A program made the translations under genes and the position numbers. This document shows positions 56,074 through 64,000 of a DNA stretch of 64,000 bases, one piece after another. Origin of the DNA: Burkholderia ambifaria AMMD (lineage in GTDB: Bacteria; Pseudomonadota; Gammaproteobacteria; Burkholderiales; Burkholderiaceae). The stretch covers positions 1,798,001-1,862,000 of the forward strand of contig NC_008391.1 in assembly GCF_000203915.1 (NCBI RefSeq). The letters run 5' to 3'. The notes beneath the pieces were generated by a model. It was not told the origin of the DNA. It saw only the letters and a list, made by a program, of their open reading frames with translations, and did not search any database. Every line of letters begins with the position of its first letter. The first letter of the stretch is position 1.

Positions 56074-56190
56074 GTCTCCGGAACGAGACGAAGTATCTCA
56101 TTTTGGAGATACGCCGGAATGCCTTGTCAGGGAAAGCCCTGCTCGATCCGACGGGCTGTCCGGACGGACGGATCGTCTCCAGACGGAGAC
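56074..56190. promoter_or_regulatory. Three enhancer-like palindromes
   Basis: GTCTCCGGAACGAGAC (56074-56089), GTATCTCATTTTGGAGATAC (56093-56112) and GTCTCCAGACGGAGAC (56175-56190) share a GTCTC/GAGAC-type core. They lie 85-200 bp before the sigma-54 promoter and probably bind the divergent PAS activator. Confidence 0.75.
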
Positions 56191-56274
56191 GTTTTATGTA
56201 GAATCTTCAGACATTGGCCGGCGCGGGCCCGCCGGCCTGCGCCGGACCCATGTCCGGCGGCGCAATCCGGCCGA

Positions 56275-56290
56275 TGGCACGAAACCTGCA
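56275..56290 (+). promoter_or_regulatory. Sigma-54 promoter of the GntP permease gene
   Basis: TGGCACGAAACCTGCA has GG and GC separated by ten bases, the -24/-12 rule. The permease start codon is 77 bp further on. Confidence 0.85.
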
Positions 56291-56366
56291 CGAACCCGTC
56301 CCGGTCCGCGGCGCGTCCCGCGATCGAACAACAACCAAAGCCATTCCAAGCAATTAGGAGACTCCC

Positions 56367-57770
56367 TTGTCTTTCGTGATCGTCCTCGCCGCGCTGGCGT
56401 TCCTGATGTTCGCCGCGTATCGCGGCTACAGCGTGATCCTGTTCGCGCCGATCGCCGCGCTCGGCGCGGTCCTTCTGACCGACCCCGCCGCCGTCGCACC
56501 GGTCTTCTCCGGCATCTTCATGGAGAAGATGGTCGGCTTCGTCAAACTCTATTTCCCGGTGTTCATGCTCGGTGCCGTGTTCGGCAAGGTGATCGAACTG
56601 TCCGGGTTCTCCGAGTCGATCGTCCATGCGGCGATCCGCTACATCGGCCGCTCGCGTGCGAATGCGGTGATCGTCGCGGTGTGCGCGCTGCTCACCTATG
56701 GCGGCGTGTCGCTGTTCGTCGTGGTGTTCGCGGTGTATCCGTTCGCGGCCGAACTCTATCGCCAGAGCAACATTCCGAAACGATTGATGCCCGGCGCGAT
56801 CGCGCTCGGCGCGTTCTCGTTCACGATGGACTCGCTGCCCGGCACGCCGCAGATCCAGAACATCATCCCGACCACGTTCTTCAAGACGACGGCCTGGGCC
56901 GCGCCCGTGCTCGGCACGATCGGCTCGCTGTTCATCGTCGTCGTCGGCCTCACGTACCTGGAATGGCGCCGCCGTTCGGCGATGGCGAAGGGTGAAGGCT
57001 ACGGCACGTCGCTCGTCAACGAACCGGAACGCGTCGAAGCGAAGTCCCTCCCGCATCCGGCGCTGGCGATCCTGCCGCTGATCCTCGTGGGCGTGTCGAA
57101 CTTCGCGTTCACGAAGCTGATCCCGCAGTGGTACGGCGCCGCGTCGTACACGGTCGCGCCGGACGTGCTGCCCGGCGTGCACGCGCCGGTCACGACGTCG
57201 ATCAAGACCGTCGTCGCGATCTGGTCGGTCGAGGCCGCGCTGCTGCTCGGCATCGTGCTGGTCATCCTGACCGCGTTCAAGCGCGTGAGCGGCCGCTTCG
57301 CTGACGGCTCGAAGGCCGCCGTCGCCGGCGCACTGCTCGCCGCGATGAACACCGCGTCGGAATACGGTTTCGGCGGCGTGATCGCCGCGCTGCCGGGCTT
57401 CCTCGTCGTCAGCGATGCGCTGAAGAGCATTCCGAACCCGCTCGTGAACGCGGCCGTATCGGTCAGCTCGCTCGCCGGCATCACCGGTTCGGCGTCGGGC
57501 GGCATGAGCATCGCGCTCGCCGCGATGTCGGACCTGTTCATCAAGGGCGCGCAGGCGGCCAACATTCCGCTGGACGTGCTGCACCGGGTCGTCGCGATGG
57601 CAAGTGGCGGCATGGACACGCTGCCGCACAATGGCGCGGTCATCACGCTGCTCGCGGTCACGGGCCTCACGCACCGCCAGTCGTATCGCGACATCTTCGC
57701 GGTCACCATCATCAAGACGCTCGCGGTGTTCTTCGTGATCGCCGTGTACTACACGACGGGCCTCGTGTAA
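56367..57770 (+). CDS. GntP family permease
   Basis: A 467-residue inner-membrane transporter of the GntP family, with about 12 to 14 hydrophobic segments. The first residues FVIVLAALAFLMFAAYRGYSV and the internal YGGVSLFVVVFAVYPFAAELYR and FTMDSLPGTPQIQN are family-like. Such permeases take up gluconate or other hydroxy acids by proton symport. The start is a TTG at 56367 with AGGAG six bases upstream; a GTG nine bases later is possible. It lies behind a sigma-54 promoter, so uptake is presumably induced by its substrate through the divergent PAS activator. Confidence 0.92.
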   Translation: MSFVIVLAALAFLMFAAYRGYSVILFAPIAALGAVLLTDPAAVAPVFSGIFMEKMVGFVKLYFPVFMLGAVFGKVIELSGFSESIVHAAIRYIGRSRANAVIVAVCALLTYGGVSLFVVVFAVYPFAAELYRQSNIPKRLMPGAIALGAFSFTMDSLPGTPQIQNIIPTTFFKTTAWAAPVLGTIGSLFIVVVGLTYLEWRRRSAMAKGEGYGTSLVNEPERVEAKSLPHPALAILPLILVGVSNFAFTKLIPQWYGAASYTVAPDVLPGVHAPVTTSIKTVVAIWSVEAALLLGIVLVILTAFKRVSGRFADGSKAAVAGALLAAMNTASEYGFGGVIAALPGFLVVSDALKSIPNPLVNAAVSVSSLAGITGSASGGMSIALAAMSDLFIKGAQAANIPLDVLHRVVAMASGGMDTLPHNGAVITLLAVTGLTHRQSYRDIFAVTIIKTLAVFFVIAVYYTTGLV

Positions 57771-58063
57771 GCCTGTGCATCGGGCGGCGTTCCGCACGCC
57801 GCCGCACCTCGGCCGGCCGCATCGACGCGGCCGGCGCTCCGTTCCCCCGCACCCTCTCGATCGCCCTGCATCGCCGCAACAGGCAGCGCAGCGCGACGTC
57901 CATCACGTGGCACCTTCCCGGTAGGGCCGCATGCAAATCGGGCGAACCGCCCCGGATCCGCCTCCGCCGATCCGCTCCCCGCCCGACCGGAACCGCCCAA
58001 CGCCACGCCGCGGCATGGCCCGGACGGCTCGCACGCCTCAGCACCCGCCACGCGCCACGCGCC

Positions 58064-58145
58064 GCCATCCGCCATCCGCCATCCGCCATCCGCCATCCGC
58101 CACTCCCACTCCCACTCCCACTCCCACTCCCACTCCCACTCCCAT
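58064..58145. repeat. Adjacent short tandem repeats
   Basis: A 7-bp repeat (GCCATCC, about five copies, 58064-58100) is followed directly by a 6-bp repeat (CACTCC, about seven copies, 58101-58145). They fill part of the 511-bp gap 57771-58281, which otherwise shows no gene. Confidence 0.85.
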
Positions 58146-58281
58146 TGTTACCAACAGCAGAACACTGCGTTGGGAGCGATCGCATTTTTCCCGCGCGTAG
58201 CCGGGCCTACACTGTTTTCAACCGCAGCCGCTTCGTCGAACGAAGGCCGGCCGCCCAGTCTGAAACATGGAGGTCCCGATC

Positions 58282-58533
58282 ATGAAGCGCCTGATTCATG
58301 CAGTTACCATCGCCCTGGCCGTATCGGCCCCGCTCGCCGCGCACGCGCAGTCGAACCCGCCGCTCACGCGCGCGCAGGTCCACGCCGAAGTGAAAGCGCT
58401 CAAGCAAGCCGGCTTCCAGCCGAGCGACTGGTTCTATCCGGCCAGCATCGTTTCCGCCGAAGCGAAGATCGCCCGCGAGCAGAGTGCCGGGTATGGCAGC
58501 GATCGCGGCGCGTCGTCGGAGTCGAGCCAGTAA
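58282..58533 (+). CDS. DUF4148 domain periplasmic protein
   Basis: An 83-residue exported protein. The signal peptide (1-23) ends AAHAQ; the mature part LTRAQVHAEVKALKQAGFQPSDW (about 29-51) is the DUF4148 hallmark, common and repeated in Burkholderiales. Function unknown. GGAGGT lies eight bases before the ATG at 58282. It has a Ser-rich tail. It is monocistronic and convergent with the thioredoxin-like gene. Confidence 0.9.
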   Translation: MKRLIHAVTIALAVSAPLAAHAQSNPPLTRAQVHAEVKALKQAGFQPSDWFYPASIVSAEAKIAREQSAGYGSDRGASSESSQ

Positions 58534-58581
58534 TCGCGGCCTCCGCTCCCCCAGCAAGCCCGACCGCAGCCGTTTCCGCCG

Positions 58582-60177
58582 TTACGCCTTCACCGGCTGA
58601 ATCAATTTCGCGCATGCCGCTGCCTGCGGATCATCGGCCGGCAGCTTCGCGCATACCCCATCGAACTGCTTCACCACCGACCTGACCGACGCATCGTGCC
58701 CGCCGCCGCCGCGCCAGCGGTTCAGTTGCGTGACGACCTTGGTCAGCGCGCGCAGGTTCGCCCCATAAAACGCATCGCGTGTCTTCCCGGCCTGCGCGAG
58801 CACGCTCGCGGCGATCGCCTCGATCCGCGCTGAATCGTCCGGCGCCAGCGCGACCGCATTCGCGAAGTAGGTCGCGCCCCAGCGCAGTTTCGTCGCCGGT
58901 CCGCTCGCCGAGTCGTACGCCTTCCGGTACCAGTCGAGCACCGCGGCCTTGTCGCCGCGCGCCTTCGCATTCGCGGCCAGTCCGGACATGAAGTAGTACG
59001 GCGTCGCCGAACGCGGCAACTCGGCCTTCAGCAAGACATCGGATTCGTCGTACAGCCCTGCGTCGGTCAACGTGTCCGCCCCTTCGCTGACGAGCGCCTG
59101 CCGCTCGTACGGATTCGCGGCGCCCTGCACCGATGCCGCGATCTGCTTGCGTGCGGCATCGACCAGCGCCGGTGCGGGGAGCGGCGCGCCGTCGTGCGCG
59201 TCACCGCGCGCGAGCAGCACGCGGCCGTGCAGCGCCATCAGGCGGTCGATCGACGACAGCGTCGTGTCGGTCGACAGGCGCGCAAGCGCCGCGTCGTATG
59301 CGCCGCGCAGCTTCGCGCGCTGCGCGGCATCGCCGCCGAGGTAGGCGACCACGCGCGCGGGCGCCGCGACGAGCACATCCGAATCGGCCCGCGCCAGCAC
59401 CGGCTCGCGCAGCACCGCACGCAGCGCATCGGCGAGCGCGGCCTTGTCGAGCGCGCCGGCCTGCGCGGGATCGTCCGAGGCCGCGACCACCGCCGACTTC
59501 AGCGCGAACCGCGCAGCGTCCGCCTTCGCGCCGGCTGCGCGCGCACGCTGCGACAGCGTCTGCAGCGTCACCGCGACCCGATCAGGCGGCACCGGCAGCG
59601 CGCCGTCGGTGTCCCATGAATAGTCGGCGAGCAGATGCCATTCGTCCGGCGTCAGCGACGCGCCGTTGTTCAGCGCGGTCGAGAGCGTCTGCCGCACCGG
59701 GTGCGTGGCCGTCATCCCGAGCGACAGCGCCTGCATGTAGCGATCGAGATCGGCTTCGCCCGGCAGCCGCGTCACTTCGGTGCCGTCCGGGCGGAACAGG
59801 ATCATCGTCGGATAGCCGTGCACCTTGAAGCGCTCGCCGAGCTTCTGCGCGCTTTCAGTGTCGCCGTCGAGATACACCGGCACGAAGAACGACGAGCGGG
59901 TCTTGAATGCCTGCTGGCTGAAGATCGTCGACTTCACCTGATTACACGACGGGCACCACACCGCGCCCCAGTACAGCAGCAGCGGCTTGCCGGTGCGCTT
60001 CGCCAACGCGAACGCGGCATCGACGTCGCCCTGCTGCCACGCGATGCCGGGCGGCAGATGCGCGCCGTCGCCCGAAGGACTCGACACGGCAGCGCCCTGC
60101 GGCGCGGGGTTGGCGAACGCCGCACCGGCGGCGGCGAACAGGCAGGCGGCAGTCAGGTTGCGGAGAACGGTTTTCAT
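58582..60177 (-). CDS. Secreted thioredoxin-fold protein
   Basis: A 531-residue exported protein with a signal peptide (1-22, cleavage GAAFA). Residues about 45-160 are a thioredoxin-like domain with the CXXC active site WCPSC (about 73-77) and the cis-proline loop GYPTMILF (about 118-125). The remaining 370 residues are an alpha-helical, repeat-like domain I do not recognise (thiol-disulfide partner binding is possible). It probably reduces or isomerises disulfides in the periplasm. The ATG at 60177 is the first with a complete signal peptide. Confidence 0.85.
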   Translation of the reverse strand: MKTVLRNLTAACLFAAAGAAFANPAPQGAAVSSPSGDGAHLPPGIAWQQGDVDAAFALAKRTGKPLLLYWGAVWCPSCNQVKSTIFSQQAFKTRSSFFVPVYLDGDTESAQKLGERFKVHGYPTMILFRPDGTEVTRLPGEADLDRYMQALSLGMTATHPVRQTLSTALNNGASLTPDEWHLLADYSWDTDGALPVPPDRVAVTLQTLSQRARAAGAKADAARFALKSAVVAASDDPAQAGALDKAALADALRAVLREPVLARADSDVLVAAPARVVAYLGGDAAQRAKLRGAYDAALARLSTDTTLSSIDRLMALHGRVLLARGDAHDGAPLPAPALVDAARKQIAASVQGAANPYERQALVSEGADTLTDAGLYDESDVLLKAELPRSATPYYFMSGLAANAKARGDKAAVLDWYRKAYDSASGPATKLRWGATYFANAVALAPDDSARIEAIAASVLAQAGKTRDAFYGANLRALTKVVTQLNRWRGGGGHDASVRSVVKQFDGVCAKLPADDPQAAACAKLIQPVKA

Positions 60178-60510
60178 CGAGGCGGGTTCCGTTGAAAGAG
60201 ACGGTTGCGGGAAGCGGCGTCGCGCGACGGTCGGCGCCGACACGTCAGCGACGGCCGGCCCATGCGTGCGAAGCGGCGAGGCGAAAACACGGCGAAACGA
60301 CGAAACAACGAAGGGCGTCGGCGGATGGCGCCGCGCATGCCGGAACCGGCCGTGCACGTCGTGCAGGCATCGACGCAAAAAGCCGCGACCGGCAAATCGC
60401 TCGACGATACGATTTACGCGGCCGGTTGAAAACGAACGAATTCTCGAATGAATATGACGTGCGGCATCGCCGTGGGCGCAACGATGCACTGCGCTGCGCG
60501 CATGCACCCA
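60178..60510. other. 333-bp intergenic region
   Basis: Between the GNAT and thioredoxin-like genes on the same strand I see no gene, repeat or clear promoter. The promoter of the thioredoxin-like gene should lie here. Confidence 0.5.
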
Positions 60511-61011
60511 TTACTGCCGCCCCTTGATCCGCGCCATCTGATACACCGACGCATACGCGCCGTCGCGCAGCGCATAGTCCGGCGCCTCTCCCTCGATCCG
60601 GAAACCGTGCTTTTCATACAGCGCGATAGCCGCCGGGTTGTCGACGAATACGGTCAACTCAAGCCGCGTGACATTCAGCCAGTTTTCGGCGAGTTCGATG
60701 GCGGCGGCCAGGAGCCGGCCACCGATGCCGCGACCATGATGCGACGCATCGACCATCATTCCGAGCGACGCCGCATGACGCCGGCGCGGGTTCTGCTCCG
60801 GATGCAGCGCGAGATGGCCGACCACCGCGCCGTCAAGCTCGGCGACGAGGCTCACGCCCTGTTCGTGCAGGCGGTCGAGTCGCTGCTGCCATTTCTCGTG
60901 CGACGGAAATGGTTGCTGGAGCGTGTTCATGTACACCGCGGGGTGCGCGACGATTTGCCGAATCGCGTCGACGTCGTGCGTCTCGCTGTGCCGGATCGTG
61001 ATATCGGTCAT
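60511..61011 (-). CDS. GNAT family N-acetyltransferase
   Basis: A 166-residue GNAT acetyltransferase resembling the YhhY type. It begins MTDITIRHSETHDVDAIRQI, and PAVYMNTLQQPFPSHEKWQQRL (about 24-45) fits that branch. The acetyl-CoA motif A is MMVDASHHGRGIGGRLLAAAI (about 85-105, GRGIGG core), and VDNPAAIALYEKHGFRIEGE (about 121-140) is motif B. YhhY-type enzymes acetylate small amino compounds or amino acids; the substrate is not fixed. Confidence 0.9.
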   Translation of the reverse strand: MTDITIRHSETHDVDAIRQIVAHPAVYMNTLQQPFPSHEKWQQRLDRLHEQGVSLVAELDGAVVGHLALHPEQNPRRRHAASLGMMVDASHHGRGIGGRLLAAAIELAENWLNVTRLELTVFVDNPAAIALYEKHGFRIEGEAPDYALRDGAYASVYQMARIKGRQ

Positions 61012-61166
61012 GACTGGGTAGAGTCGAAAGTATCGGGCCGGGGCACGTTGCCGCGCGAACGCAACAACGCATCGAGCTTATCCGATTTCACACGAATGAA
61101 ACATGGTCACAGCGCAACGCGATTCCGTTGCATGCACAACCACACCACATTGCTCCGACCTAACGA

Positions 61167-61217
61167 AATCGGTAATTTATGACCGATCCAGCCGCCGGGA
61201 ATCGGTAATTTCAGACC
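61167..61217. promoter_or_regulatory. 18-bp direct repeat upstream of phospholipase C
   Basis: AATCGGTAATTTATGACC (61167-61184) and AATCGGTAATTTCAGACC (61200-61217) agree at 16 of 18 positions and start 33 bp apart, three helix turns. They lie in the 551-bp gap (61012-61562) between the GNAT and phospholipase C genes. A regulator site is likely, but the regulator is unknown. Confidence 0.55.
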
Positions 61218-61446
61218 ACCACTCCGGCATCTTCTGGGCGCGCCACCAATTAGTTGCGCTCGCAACATCAACACCATCCGCACCGCACGTCATCGCGTGT
61301 CATCTGCGCATCACGTCGACGTCATCTGCGCTCCCTAGACTGGGCGCCGCCCCACCCGGCAGTCGCCGGGCACGCGTGGGCCCACATCCTGCCCCGCGCA
61401 TCACGAGCGTGCGGCACGCAGGATCGCGACAACGGCCGACGCGCCG

Positions 61447-61478
61447 ACACGCACACGCACACGCACACGCATACGCAT
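61447..61478. repeat. CACGCA hexanucleotide repeat
   Basis: About five units of CACGCA in the upstream region of the phospholipase C gene; purely non-coding. Unit number could affect promoter spacing. Confidence 0.7.
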
Positions 61479-61562
61479 CGCCAGCCGTCCCGGAAGGGGG
61501 ACGACGCACGGGCGCAACAGACGAAGTCACGAACGCTCCCATCATCACAGGATCAGAACGCC

Positions 61563-63884
61563 ATGACGTCACGCCGCAAATTTCTTCAGCAAACCGCGAC
61601 TTCCGGCCTCGCCGCCGCCGCGCTGTCCGCGTTTCCGCCGAGCATCCGCCGCGCGCTCGCGATTCCCGCGTTTCACGAAACGGGGACCATCAAGGACGTC
61701 AAGCACGTCGTGCTGCTGATGATGGAAAACCGCGGGTTCGACGGCTACTTCGGCACCTTCAAGGGCGTGCGCGGTTACGGCGACCGCTTCGCGGTGCCGT
61801 CGCCGAACGGCCGCGACGTGTTCCACCAGACCTACACGAAAGCAACGCCCGCGACGACCATCACGCCGTACCACCTCGATGCGCGCCAGGGCAACGCGCA
61901 GCGCGCGGGCGGCACGCCGCACACGTGGGCCGACTCGCAGGCCGCGTGGGACCATGGCCGGATGAACCGCTGGCCGGACGCGAAGACGCCGCTGTCGATG
62001 GGCTATTACGACGCGGCCGAAGTGCCGTTCCAGCGCGCGCTCGCCGACGCGTTCACGCTGTGCGACCACTACCACTGCGGGATGCACACGGGCACGATCG
62101 CGAACCGGCTGTTCTACTGGAGCGGCACCAACGGCCCGAACGGCATCAACCCGGCCGACGGCAGCCGCGTGAAGCTCGCCGCGCTGAACAACCAGTTCAA
62201 CGGCGGCAACGACATCGGCCCGTCGAGCCAGGGCTGGACGTGGACGACCTACGCGGACCGGCTGCAGCAGGCCGGCGTGAACTGGAAGGTCTACCAGAGC
62301 CTGATCGACAACTTCGGCTGCAACGAGATGATGAGCTTTTGCCACTGGCGCGCGGCCATCGAGCAGATGCCGGCCGCACGCCGGCCCGCGTACGTCGCGT
62401 CGACGGACATCACGCAGCCGGTGACGGCGGCCGGCGCGTTCTACGATCCGGCGATCGACGATCCGTTGAGCCCGCTCGCGAAGGGTTTCGGCAACACGAT
62501 GCCGCATGGCTTCCTCGAAACGTTCCGTGATGACATCCGCAACGGCACGCTGCCCGAGGTGTCGTGGATCATCCCGCCTTCCGTGTACAGCGAACATCCT
62601 GGGCCGTCGAGCCCCGCGCAGGGCGCGTGGTACGTGCAGGCGGTGCTCGACGCGCTGACCGCGAACCCGGACGTATGGAGCAAGACCGTGCTGCTGATCA
62701 ACTACGACGAGAACGACGGCTTCTTCGATCACATGCCGTCGCCGGCCGTGCCGTCGCGCAACGCGGACGGCTCGCTCGCGGGCGGCCATACGCTCGCGGC
62801 TGCCGACGTGGCCGTCGAGTATCACGACTTCGCGCCGGCCACGTCGAGCCAGCCCGCGGCCGACGGCCGTCCGTACGGCCCGGGCCCGCGCGTGCCGATG
62901 TGGGTCGTATCGCCGTGGAGCCGCGGCGGCTGGGTCAACTCGCAGGTATTCGACCATACGTCGACGCTGCTTTTCCTCGAGAAGCGCTTCGGCGTGGTCG
63001 AGCCGCAGATCAGCGCGTATCGCCGCGCGGTGTGCGGCGACCTGACGAGCGCGTTCAACTTCCGCACGCCGAACAACGAACCGCTGCCGACGCTCGCGGG
63101 CCGCACGACGAAAAGCCAGGTGGACGCACTGAGCGCCGCGCAGCAGGCCGCGCCGAAGATCACGCCGCCGGCCACGCCGTCGCTGCCCGCGCAGGCCACC
63201 GGCGTGCGCCCGTCGCGCGCGCTGCCGTACGAGCTGCATGCGAGCGCGCAGGTCGATGCCGGCAAGGGCACCGTCACGCTGAAGTTCGCGAACACCGGCC
63301 GCGCGGCGGCGGTGTTCCACGTCTACGACAAGCTGCACCTCGACCGCGTGCCGCGCCGCTACGTCGTCGAGCCGGGCAAGGCGCTGCGCGGCGACTGGGC
63401 GGCGCTCGCCGACGACAGCGGCAAATATGACCTGTGGGTGCTCGGCCCGAACGGCTATCACCGCCGCTTCACCGGCGACCTGGCCCGGCTGGCCGGCGGG
63501 CGGGCGCCGCACCCGGAGATCCGGGTCGGCTATGCGGGCGCGAGCGGCAATCTGCATCTGCGGCTGCGCAACGACGGCGGCAGCCCCGTGCGCTTCACGG
63601 TGAAGTCGAACGAGGTATACGGCGCGCTGTCCGGCCGCGGCGCGAACGACGATCACCGCCACGGCCACGAGAACGACAACCGCGCCGGCACGACGTGGAC
63701 CGTCACGGTGCACGCCGGCAGCCAGTCGGAACTGCACTGGAAGCTCGACTCGACCGGCCACTGGTACGACTTCGTCGTCACCGCCGACAGCGACGCGAGC
63801 TTCTCGCGCCGCGTGGCCGGCCGCGTCGAAACGGGCCGCCATTCGGTCAGCGACCCGGCGATGGGGCTCGCCGACCGCTTCTGA
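61563..63884 (+). CDS. Phosphocholine-specific phospholipase C (Tat-exported)
   Basis: A 773-residue secreted phospholipase of the non-haemolytic PlcN group. A Tat signal (SRRKFLQQ, residues 3-10) leads the chain. The catalytic phosphoesterase domain (about 45-500) has MMENRGFDGYFGTFKGVRG (about 53-71), FTLCDHYHCGMHTGTIANR (about 162-180) and NYDENDGFFDHMPSP (about 380-394), which bind the metal. The C-terminus (about 560-770) carries two DUF756-like beta domains. It releases phosphocholine from phosphatidylcholine, supplying phosphate. The ATG at 61563 fits the Tat motif. Confidence 0.92.
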   Translation: MTSRRKFLQQTATSGLAAAALSAFPPSIRRALAIPAFHETGTIKDVKHVVLLMMENRGFDGYFGTFKGVRGYGDRFAVPSPNGRDVFHQTYTKATPATTITPYHLDARQGNAQRAGGTPHTWADSQAAWDHGRMNRWPDAKTPLSMGYYDAAEVPFQRALADAFTLCDHYHCGMHTGTIANRLFYWSGTNGPNGINPADGSRVKLAALNNQFNGGNDIGPSSQGWTWTTYADRLQQAGVNWKVYQSLIDNFGCNEMMSFCHWRAAIEQMPAARRPAYVASTDITQPVTAAGAFYDPAIDDPLSPLAKGFGNTMPHGFLETFRDDIRNGTLPEVSWIIPPSVYSEHPGPSSPAQGAWYVQAVLDALTANPDVWSKTVLLINYDENDGFFDHMPSPAVPSRNADGSLAGGHTLAAADVAVEYHDFAPATSSQPAADGRPYGPGPRVPMWVVSPWSRGGWVNSQVFDHTSTLLFLEKRFGVVEPQISAYRRAVCGDLTSAFNFRTPNNEPLPTLAGRTTKSQVDALSAAQQAAPKITPPATPSLPAQATGVRPSRALPYELHASAQVDAGKGTVTLKFANTGRAAAVFHVYDKLHLDRVPRRYVVEPGKALRGDWAALADDSGKYDLWVLGPNGYHRRFTGDLARLAGGRAPHPEIRVGYAGASGNLHLRLRNDGGSPVRFTVKSNEVYGALSGRGANDDHRHGHENDNRAGTTWTVTVHAGSQSELHWKLDSTGHWYDFVVTADSDASFSRRVAGRVETGRHSVSDPAMGLADRF

Positions 63885-63898
63885 CGGCACCCGCGCCC

Positions 63899-63922
63899 GC
63901 CCGGCCCGATTCCCGGCCGGGC
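63899..63922 (+). terminator. Possible hairpin after phospholipase C
   Basis: GCCCGGCC (63899-63906) pairs perfectly with GGCCGGGC (63915-63922), 15 bp after the stop. No T-tract follows, so this is only a weak candidate. Nothing else is recognisable up to the window end. Confidence 0.35.
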
Positions 63923-64000
63923 GCCGGGCGCGGCAAGGCCCGATCCGGCTCAAACGCCCGCCCGGCGGGCCTCAAACATCAGAAGGATGGGTGGTACAAC

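Noticed and set aside
57712..58185. Minus-strand frame with a Gly-Ser run
   Set aside because: The run is just the CACTCC repeat translated; it overlaps the end of the permease and lacks homology.
61012..61562. Canonical Pho box upstream of phospholipase C
   Set aside because: I found direct repeats, but none fits the CTGTCAT-type direct repeat of PhoB sites.

Overview
This 64 kb window is high-GC (about two thirds G+C, with NNC/NNG codon use) and looks like chromosomal DNA of a Burkholderia, most likely of the B. cepacia complex. Supporting marks are H-NS-family proteins with a GRGRxPxW-type C-terminus, a DUF4148 protein, an acnD/prpF type methylcitrate operon, a Tat-exported non-haemolytic type phospholipase C and the density of IclR, LysR and sigma-54 regulators. 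I see no rRNA, tRNA, phage, insertion sequence or CRISPR array. It reads as an accessory metabolic stretch, typical of a secondary chromosome (inference).

Layout. 1-4.1 kb: HMG-CoA lyase and a CaiB/BaiF CoA-transferase, translationally coupled and divergent from an IclR regulator with three 17-bp operator-like repeats; then a 2-hydroxychromene-2-carboxylate isomerase homologue. 4.1-12.2 kb: LysR/MFS divergent pair, PAP2 phosphatase, GST, a persulfide dioxygenase-rhodanese fusion, ArgP, DUF1059 and threonine aldolase. 12.4-15.2 kb: a cyanide-insensitive type cytochrome bd oxidase with a 59-residue DUF2474 protein and a perfect FNR/ANR box upstream. 15.2-23.7 kb: a small HTH regulator with a long dyad, a Pmp3-like peptide, a secreted phosphodiesterase, a giant AsmA/DUF748 protein and a DUF1254/DUF1214 lipoprotein. 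24-26.9 kb: a three-HMA copper ATPase behind a CueR-type 19-bp-spacer promoter. 27-27.7 kb: a lower-GC, frameshifted DUF2778 (L,D-transpeptidase-like) gene followed by a small membrane protein. 28-36.6 kb: acetyltransferase, small repeat-flanked gene, low-complexity membrane protein, MgtC, AGE epimerase, chemoreceptor, PaaI thioesterase, RelBE-type toxin-antitoxin, second CaiB/BaiF protein.

37-45.2 kb holds the complete 2-methylcitrate (propionate) pathway, prpB-prpC-acnD-prpF, with a sigma-54 promoter facing the divergent activator PrpR and an intrinsic terminator at the end. 45.3-49.6 kb: a CGNR regulator and VOC protein sharing a promoter inside a perfect 17-bp inverted repeat, an FAH-family hydrolase, an IclR regulator and an H-NS-like oligomerisation protein. 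49.6-53.5 kb: a 23-bp repeat array, an acyl-CoA ligase-like/GNAT protein and an H-NS protein, with further copies of the same repeat. 53.6-64 kb: small secreted proteins, a PAS-sigma-54 activator divergent from a GntP permease with three enhancer-like palindromes and a -24/-12 promoter, DUF4148, thioredoxin-like protein, GNAT and phospholipase C.

The most interesting items are the DUF2778 frameshift with its candidate immunity gene, the 23-bp repeat family around two H-NS-related genes, the CGNR dyad promoter, and several compact regulator/operator pairs readable directly from sequence.
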